A stretch of DNA of 27,685 bases, from the NCBI GenBank assembly GCA_035542815.1, contig DATKKS010000182.1, positions 1 to 27,685 on the forward strand. The letters are read 5' to 3'. This DNA is from JACRLI01 sp035542815 (lineage in GTDB: Bacteria; Eisenbacteria; RBG-16-71-46; JACRLI01). Below, one piece after another: positions 23,401-27,685 of this stretch. The notes below the pieces were generated by a model. It saw nothing but the letters and a program-made list of their open reading frames with translations. It searched no databases and was not told where the DNA came from. The translations under genes and the position numbers were made by a program. Position 1 is the stretch's first letter. The number at the start of each line of letters is the position of its first letter.

Positions 23401-23815
23401 GATCACCGACCTGCCGGCCTACCTGCCGGACGGCTACGTGCCGGCCAGCGAGAAGATCTCCCAGTACAAGCGCCTGGCCGACGCCCGGGCGGTGGAGGAC
23501 GTGGACCGCCTGGCGGAGGAGTGGGCCGACCGCTTCGGGCCCGCGCCCGACCCGGCGCGCACCCTGCTGGAGCTGCGGCGGCTGCGCCTGCAGGCCGCCG
23601 GCGGGGCCATCTCGCAGCTGGTGGTGGAGGGGCAGCGGTTCGAGGTGGAGCTGGCGCGGCCGCGGCCGGCCCGGGAGCTGCGCCGGCTGTTCGAGGACCG
23701 GGAATTCCCGCTGGAGTTCAGCGCGGCCGACCCCGAACGCATGGTGCTGCGGGTGCTGCGCCGGCCGGGCCTGGCGGCGGCCAGAAAGTTGTTGCCGCTG
23801 CTTTTAGCCGGGTGA
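20411..23815 (+). CDS. mfd: Transcription-repair coupling factor Mfd
   Basis: 1134 aa (E. coli Mfd is about 1148), a DNA translocase that removes RNA polymerase stalled at lesions and recruits UvrA. The UvrB-like N-terminal region is at about residues 1-400 (FPEPETLPYDRKSP, SARGGILDVFASG). The RNA polymerase-interacting domain GDYVVHVDHGVGVYRGL is at about 478-495. The translocase motor has Walker A GDVGYGKTE at 626-634, DEEHRFG at 727-733, TATPIPRTL and QLRGRVGRSHHRAYCYL, and the C-terminal TRCF domain follows. The frame is open upstream inside the VWA gene, but GTG 20411, overlapping that gene's stop, gives the family-like N-terminus. The coupling means mfd depends on translation of the VWA gene. 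The last codons hold a TTA at 23804-23806. Confidence 0.97.
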   Translation: MSLDAREHLLRGAARSRPFAELAGLLEAGLPGPLRLRGLAGGAASLLAGHLYETVLRGRAPLVWILPEAEAAEAARDDLEFLVGEAHVLHFPEPETLPYDRKSPAPQGVSARLAALDALAAGRQAVVVTSFRALVGRLLPPERLRQGTLVLSVGQRLAPGALRGELVRLGYRSEPVVSAHGEMSARGGILDVFASGLEDPVRLEFDADEIVSIRTFDPQTQRSTAKLKEVRVLPPRELIPDPERVEEILGLLRQEGGAADEELAHLVGEERVFEGMERLLAHYEPRLVSFFDYLPREAVVLVTDWARQRARAQAFADEVELTHLEARRETPLVSPPERLFLTAEELERELLSRPTLFDDPLTSGPGRLPERLMHTEPAESFGRNLELLKQKLRGYLAEGWDITVFCDNTGQRERLEELLEDIPVRLDIAVWSAGFCLQQAGLMVLTDHEIFARYRRRARRGRFRGGLTYQDLLALAAGDYVVHVDHGVGVYRGLDRLTVDGHETDCLRIEYAGGDRLFVPVEQLAVVQKYAAQEGAVPTLHKLGTTQWQRTRARIQKAVRDMADQLLKTYAARMALPGHAFGPDDDLQRQLEASFIYEETPDQDRAVEEVKSDMESARPMDRLVCGDVGYGKTEVAVRAALKAVVGGKQVAVLVPTTILAQQHYTTFSERLAGFPVRLEMLSRFRTPGEQRAVVGRLGGGDVDIVIGTHRLLSKDVAFRDLGLVVIDEEHRFGVAHKEKLRTLRTLVDVLTLTATPIPRTLNLALSGARDMSRIETPPRDRLPVHTEIVEFNPELVADALLREADRGGQSFFVHNRVESIDATAVYLQRLVPGLRFAVAHGQMPEHSLERVMLDFLDRRLDCLVCTMIVESGLDIPSVNTLLVHHAEHLGLAQLYQLRGRVGRSHHRAYCYLIVPERRVLTEEAEKRLRVIEEYDELGAGLKIAMRDLEIRGAGNLLGAEQSGFIAGVGFEMYTRMLEEAMAEVKGEPLESRVEPRLITDLPAYLPDGYVPASEKISQYKRLADARAVEDVDRLAEEWADRFGPAPDPARTLLELRRLRLQAAGGAISQLVVEGQRFEVELARPRPARELRRLFEDREFPLEFSAADPERMVLRVLRRPGLAAARKLLPLLLAG

Positions 23816-23849
23816 TAGCGTGAAGTGTTTGGCGCGAAAGGAGATTCGC

Positions 23850-25541
23850 TTGAAATCTGACACTGGCCGTTTCGTCGTGTGCCTGCTGGCGTTGGCCGGC
23901 CTGGCGGCCGCCCTGGGCGGCTGCGGCCTGCTGGGGCAGCAGGTGGTGGCGCGCGTGGACAAGCGCACCCTCACTCTCAAGCAGTTCGAGGTCCTGCTCG
24001 GCCAGGCCCAGGGCGGGGTGGCGCCGCTGGACTCCACCCGCCGGCGGGCGCTGGTGGACGACTGGGTGGACCGCACCGAGCTGGTGGCCGAGGCCGAGAG
24101 CATGCACCTGGACACCCTGCCGGCGGTCACGGTGGCGGTGCGCGGGCAGGCCGAGCAGGCCATGGCCGAGGAGCTGTTCCGCCGGAACGTGGTGCTCAAG
24201 GTCAAGGTGTCCGAGCCGGACATGCGGGTGCTGTACGAGCAGCGCAAGGAGGCCCGCAAGGTCGCGGACATCGTGGTGACCCGGCCCGAGGTGGCCGACG
24301 AGGTGAAGCGCCAGCTGGACCACGGCATGCCCTTCGAGCAGGCCGCCCGGCAGTACTCGCAGGACACCCGGACCGCGCCCGGCGGCGGGGTGGTGGCCGA
24401 CGAGGTCTACGCCGGGGAGCTGCCGCTGGAGCTGGAGGCGCCGGTGATGCGCCTGAAGCCGGGCGAGGTGAGCGGGCCCATCCACTACCAGACCGCCTAC
24501 ATCATCCTCAAGCTGCTGGCGGTGCGGCCGGCCGAGCGCGGGCCCTACGACCAGGAGAAGATGCGCCTGGAGAACCTGCTCCGGCGGCGCAGCCAGGAGG
24601 CCTACACCCAGAAGTGGCTGAGCGACCTCAAGGCCCGGCGCAAGTACGTGGTCGAGGACGCGGACATCCGCAGGTTCGTGGACCGCATCGTCGCCGCGCC
24701 CGGCGACACCCTCCCGACGCTGCCCCCGGCGGTGCTGGCCGAGCCCCTGGCGCGCTTCGTGGGCGGGCCGTACACGGTGGGCGATCTGCTGCGCGACGCC
24801 GAGCAGAGCAGCCTGCTGTCGCGCCCCAGCCTGGGCTCGGAGCCCCAGGTGCGCCAGGCGGTGGACAACGGCGCCACCTTCGCGCTGCTGGTGGCCGAGG
24901 CCCGCAGCGAGCAGCTGGACCGCGACCCGGAGGTGGTGCAGAAGCTCCGGCAGCTGCGCGAGGTGGCGCTGTCGCGCGCCGTGGTGGGCCGGGTGCTCGG
25001 GCATCTCCCCCAGCCCGGCGAGGCCGAGCTGCGGGCGCAGTACGAGCTGCGCAAGGGCGAGTTCGTGAACCAGGGCCAGGCGGAGGTGTCCCAGGTGGTG
25101 ACGCCCTCCGAGTCGGGCGCCCGCGAGGCGGCCCGCGAGGCCCGCGCCAACGTGGACTTCTTCTCGCTGCAGCGGCGCTACTCCAAGCCCACCGCCGAGG
25201 AGGCCCGCGACGGCGGCGAGGCCCGGGTGGTGTTCGACGGCTCGCGCCCGGCGCTGCAGGACTCGCTGGGCGGTCGGCAGGGCAACGAGATCGTGGGCCC
25301 GGTGGCCTCCGGCGGGCGGTACTACGTCTTCCGCGTGCGGGCCGTCTATCCCCCGATGAACATGAGCTTCGACCAGGCGCGCAGCACGCTCCTCCGGCAG
25401 CTCGCCAACGAACAGCAGACCCGGGTGCTGCAGGAGCACCTCACCGAACTCAAGAGGCGCTGGCCTCCCCAGGTCAACGTGAAGTCGGTCCTGGCCGCCA
25501 AGCCGGCCAAGCTTGCGCCGGCCGGCGCCGGCTCGCGCTAG
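23850..25541 (+). CDS. Parvulin-type peptidyl-prolyl isomerase lipoprotein
   Basis: 563 aa extracytoplasmic foldase of the PrsA/SurA/PpiC group. A signal peptide (RFVVCLLALAGLAAA) ends in a textbook lipobox LGGC with Cys25, so it is lipid-anchored. A SurA-like helical N-domain follows (VARVDKRTLTLKQFEVLLGQ). A PpiC rotamase-like region lies at about 135-228 (ARKVADIVVT, YSQDTRTAPGGGVV, LKPGEVSGPI, AYIILKLLAVRPAERGPYD). A second, more diverged one is at about 395-505. TTG 23850 is preferred over GTG 23820 because AAGGAGA lies six bases upstream and it leaves a normal signal peptide. The gene starts 34 bases after mfd and is followed by a SurA-like paralogue, suggesting an outer-membrane or secreted-protein folding pair. 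Enzyme activity is inferred, and catalytic residues look poorly conserved. Confidence 0.88.
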   Translation: MKSDTGRFVVCLLALAGLAAALGGCGLLGQQVVARVDKRTLTLKQFEVLLGQAQGGVAPLDSTRRRALVDDWVDRTELVAEAESMHLDTLPAVTVAVRGQAEQAMAEELFRRNVVLKVKVSEPDMRVLYEQRKEARKVADIVVTRPEVADEVKRQLDHGMPFEQAARQYSQDTRTAPGGGVVADEVYAGELPLELEAPVMRLKPGEVSGPIHYQTAYIILKLLAVRPAERGPYDQEKMRLENLLRRRSQEAYTQKWLSDLKARRKYVVEDADIRRFVDRIVAAPGDTLPTLPPAVLAEPLARFVGGPYTVGDLLRDAEQSSLLSRPSLGSEPQVRQAVDNGATFALLVAEARSEQLDRDPEVVQKLRQLREVALSRAVVGRVLGHLPQPGEAELRAQYELRKGEFVNQGQAEVSQVVTPSESGAREAAREARANVDFFSLQRRYSKPTAEEARDGGEARVVFDGSRPALQDSLGGRQGNEIVGPVASGGRYYVFRVRAVYPPMNMSFDQARSTLLRQLANEQQTRVLQEHLTELKRRWPPQVNVKSVLAAKPAKLAPAGAGSR

Positions 25542-25560
25542 GCGCGTGAAAGGAAACCCC

Positions 25561-26895
25561 ATGTCCCGTCGCATCCCTGCCCTGGTCGTGCTGCTGCTGC
25601 TGGTGGCCAGCCTGCCGGCGCTCGCCGCGGGCAAGCGCACCGCCCGCCACGGCACCGCCGACCGCATCGCCGCCGAGGTGGATTCGGTGGTCATCCTGCA
25701 GACCGAGGTGGACGACCAGGCGGCGGTCGTGGCCCAGCAGAACAACGTGGACCCCAAGAACGCCGCCGCCATGAAGAAGCTCCGGACCGACGTGCTGGAC
25801 GCCATGGTCAAGGAGAAGCTGATCGCGGCCGAGGCGCACCGGCAGAACATCCAGGTCACCCAGAGCGACGTGGACGCCCAGGTGGACCAGGCCATCGCCG
25901 GCGCCCGGCAGAGCCTGGGCACGGAGAAGGCCTTCCAGGACCAGCTCCGGCGCGAGGGGCTCACCGAGGAGAGCCTGCGCAAGAAGTACGCCGCCGACTT
26001 CCGTGAGCGGCTGGCGGCCAGCCGGCTGGTGCAGCGGGAGGTGCGCAGCAAGATCAACGTCGACTCGACCGACGCGAAGGCCTATTTCGACAAGCACACC
26101 GCCGAACTCCCGAAGCGCCCGGAGATGTACCGGCTCTCGGTGATCCTCCTCCAGATCCCGGCGGGCGACTCGGTGAAGGCCCGGGCGCGGGCCAAGGCCG
26201 CCATGGTGCTCACCCGGGCCAAGGCCGGCGAGGACTTCGCCAGGCTGGCCACCCTGTTCTCCGACGATCCCAGCGCCAAGTTCGGCGGGCTGCTGCGGAA
26301 CCCGCAGACCGGGGACGCCTGGTTCACCCGGGGCACCTACGACTCCACCTTCGAGCGGGCCGCCTTCGCCCTGAAGCCCGGCCAGATCAGCGACCTGGTG
26401 GAGACCCGCTTCGGCTTCCACGTGATCCGGGTGGACTCGGCCCTCGGCGACCGCATCCAGGCCCGCCACATCCTGGTGCTGGTGCAGCCGGACTCCTCCG
26501 ACTCGGCCGCGGCGCTGGAGAAGGCCCGGGCGGTGCGGGGGCGGGCGATGGCCGGCGAGGACTTCGCCAAGCTGGCGCAGCAGTTCTCCGACGACCCGGA
26601 CAGCCGGGTCCGGGGCGGCGAGCTGGAGCCGCGCGAGCTGAAGACCTTCAGCGACGAGATCGCGGGGGTGGTGTCCAAGCTGGTGCCCAAGCAGATCTCG
26701 CAGGTCACCCGCTCGATGAGCGGCTGGGTGATCTTCCGGCTCGAGGAGAAGGAGCCGCCGCGGCCCTACACGTATGACGAGATCGAGTCGGACCTGGAGA
26801 ACGCGGCGCGCGAGGAGAAATTCCAGACGGAGCTGGACAAGTGGGTCGCCACCCTCAAGAAGCGCCACCGCGTGACGCTGCACCCGATCTCGTAG
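25561..26895 (+). CDS. surA: SurA-like periplasmic peptidyl-prolyl isomerase chaperone
   Basis: 444 aa. A cleavable signal peptide (IPALVVLLLLVASLPALAA) directs it to the periplasm. The SurA N-domain covers about residues 33-175 (DRIAAEVDSVVILQTEVD, VKEKLIAAEAHRQNI, EESLRKKYAADFRERL). Two parvulin domains follow: about 189-290 (MYRLSVILLQIP, LFSDDPSAKFGGLL, FGFHVIRVDS) and 298-400 (RIQARHILVLV, FSDDPDSRVRGGEL). The C-terminal segment folds back as in SurA. ATG 25561 has an AAGGAAA site about 6 bases upstream, and the frame upstream of it is not signal-like. It sits right after a lipoprotein foldase and before an S4 protein and pdxA; surA-pdxA adjacency is known from other bacteria. SurA-class chaperones escort beta-barrel proteins to the outer membrane, implying a diderm host. 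Confidence 0.93.
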   Translation: MSRRIPALVVLLLLVASLPALAAGKRTARHGTADRIAAEVDSVVILQTEVDDQAAVVAQQNNVDPKNAAAMKKLRTDVLDAMVKEKLIAAEAHRQNIQVTQSDVDAQVDQAIAGARQSLGTEKAFQDQLRREGLTEESLRKKYAADFRERLAASRLVQREVRSKINVDSTDAKAYFDKHTAELPKRPEMYRLSVILLQIPAGDSVKARARAKAAMVLTRAKAGEDFARLATLFSDDPSAKFGGLLRNPQTGDAWFTRGTYDSTFERAAFALKPGQISDLVETRFGFHVIRVDSALGDRIQARHILVLVQPDSSDSAAALEKARAVRGRAMAGEDFAKLAQQFSDDPDSRVRGGELEPRELKTFSDEIAGVVSKLVPKQISQVTRSMSGWVIFRLEEKEPPRPYTYDEIESDLENAAREEKFQTELDKWVATLKKRHRVTLHPIS

Positions 26896-26909
26896 GGGGC
26901 GGGCTGCGG

Positions 26910-27161
26910 ATGGACGTGTTCCTGCACTGGACCTGCCTGGCCCGGTCCCGCTCCGAGGCCGGCCGGTGGTGCCACGAGGGGCACGTGCGCCTGGACGGCA
27001 CGGTGGTCAAGGCGAGCCACGCTGTGCGTGCCGGTCAGCGGCTGGATCTCGCGCTGGCCGGGCACTCGGCGCGCTACGAGGTGCTGGCGCTGCCGCGCGG
27101 CCAGTGCCGTCGCGGCGAGCGCGAGCGGTACCTGGGGCCGGCCCCGGGCGAGGCGCCGTGA
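26910..27161 (+). CDS. Small S4-domain RNA-binding protein (Hsp15/RqcP-like)
   Basis: 83 aa protein consisting of an S4 RNA-binding fold: MDVFLHWTCLARSRSEAGRWCHEGHVRLDG, TVVKASHAVRAGQRLDL, then a basic tail RRGERERYLGP. This matches heat-shock 15/RqcP proteins, which bind stalled or dissociated large ribosomal subunits; a free S4 fold could also serve other RNA roles. ATG 26910 starts at the S4 motif; a further upstream start would add surA-tail sequence. It begins 14 bases after surA and is followed by pdxA, so it is probably part of the same transcript. Ribosome-site evidence is weak (GGGGGCGGG upstream). Which member of the family it is cannot be settled here. Confidence 0.85.
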   Translation: MDVFLHWTCLARSRSEAGRWCHEGHVRLDGTVVKASHAVRAGQRLDLALAGHSARYEVLALPRGQCRRGERERYLGPAPGEAP

Positions 27162-27216
27162 GGCGGCCGCGGGCGGGCCGCCGCGAGGGGTGCGCCGGGG
27201 CGCGCGGGGGGGCGCG

Positions 27217-27685
27217 GTGAACCGCCGGGCGCTGGCGCTCACCATGGGCGATCCCGCCGGGATCGGCCCGGAGATCATCCTCAAGCTGCTGCGCCGCCCC
27301 GCGGGGCTCCCGGACCGCCCGCTGGTGGTGGTCGGGGACCGGCCGTGCTTCGAGGCCGCCGCGCGGCGGCTGAAGTGGCGCTTCACGCTGCGCGACTGGG
27401 ACCCGCGGCAGCCGCTTCCCCGGCACGGCGCGGTGCTGTGCCAGGCCTCCCCGCCGGGGCGGCGGGTGCCGGCGCCGGGGCGCTCGGGGGCCGACAGCGG
27501 GCGGCTGGCCGCGGACGCGGTGCTGGCCGCGGCGGCGCTGTGCAACGGCGGGCTGGTGGCCGGCATGGTCACCGCGCCGCTGAACAAGGATGCCCTGAAC
27601 CGCGCCGGGGTGCGCCACCCGGGTCACACCGAGTGGCTGGCGAAGCTCTCCGGGAGCCGCCGCTGCGCGATGCTGTTCGCCGGCG
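27217..27685 (+). CDS. pdxA: 4-hydroxythreonine-4-phosphate dehydrogenase PdxA, 3'-truncated
   Basis: First 156 codons of PdxA, an NAD-dependent metalloenzyme of pyridoxal 5'-phosphate synthesis (the DXP-dependent route). The N-terminus ALTMGDPAGIGPEIILKLL is diagnostic. Further family features are VVVGDRPCFEAAARRL, VAGMVTAPLNKDALNRAGV and the metal-ligand region HPGHTEWLAKLSG with His137. The start is GTG 27217, whose product matches the family N-terminus; the frame upstream is not conserved. The gene runs off the window end at 27685, so about half of the usual length (roughly 330 aa) is missing. It lies 55 bases after the S4 gene, in the same orientation and probably the same operon. The mfd-surA-pdxA neighbourhood occurs in several high-GC lineages, to my recollection. 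Confidence 0.94.
   Translation, partial: MNRRALALTMGDPAGIGPEIILKLLRRPAGLPDRPLVVVGDRPCFEAAARRLKWRFTLRDWDPRQPLPRHGAVLCQASPPGRRVPAPGRSGADSGRLAADAVLAAAALCNGGLVAGMVTAPLNKDALNRAGVRHPGHTEWLAKLSGSRRCAMLFAG

Overview
The window is chromosomal DNA of a very GC-rich bacterium (about 70% G+C by eye) and is almost entirely protein-coding. Signs of a diderm (Gram-negative-type) envelope are a SurA-like periplasmic chaperone, a parvulin lipoprotein and a long YidC with a periplasmic domain. The gene order and composition would suit a high-GC lineage such as Gemmatimonadota, Eisenbacteria or a related candidate phylum. That placement is inference; no rRNA or marker comparison was possible.

Left part (1-10874): the classic origin-proximal block, all on the + strand: rnpA (5' truncated by the window edge), yidD, yidC, jag/khpB, mnmE, mnmG, rsmG, parA, parB. 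It makes the RNase P protein, the membrane insertase, an RNA-binding protein, the two subunits of the tRNA wobble-uridine modification enzyme, a 16S rRNA methyltransferase and the chromosome-partition pair. Three near-perfect parS sites lie just upstream of parA. One minus-strand gene of unknown function sits between mnmE and mnmG. The Jag protein lacks a recognisable R3H domain and carries long Arg/Asp/Gly repeats instead.

Middle part (10883-15863): a DUF523-DUF1722 protein, a 411-base intergenic region with DnaA-box-like sequences, a terminator and an extended -10 promoter, two tandem paralogous beta-propeller-type lipoproteins of lower GC content, and a convergent 23S rRNA m5U methyltransferase (RlmD-like).

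Right part (16225-27685): an extended -10 promoter starts a long + strand run: moxR, a DUF58 protein, a BatA-type membrane VWA protein, mfd (start overlapping the previous stop), a lipoprotein parvulin, a SurA-like parvulin chaperone, a small S4-domain RNA-binding protein and pdxA (3' truncated). It mixes envelope proteostasis with transcription-coupled repair.

I found no rRNA, convincing tRNA, CRISPR array, insertion sequence or defence system. The most interesting leads are the R3H-less Jag, the orphan gene between mnmE and mnmG, the parS tandem array, clusters of rare AT-rich codons (all five TTA codons I found) inside conserved GC-rich genes, and a potentially structured leader in front of the lipoprotein pair.
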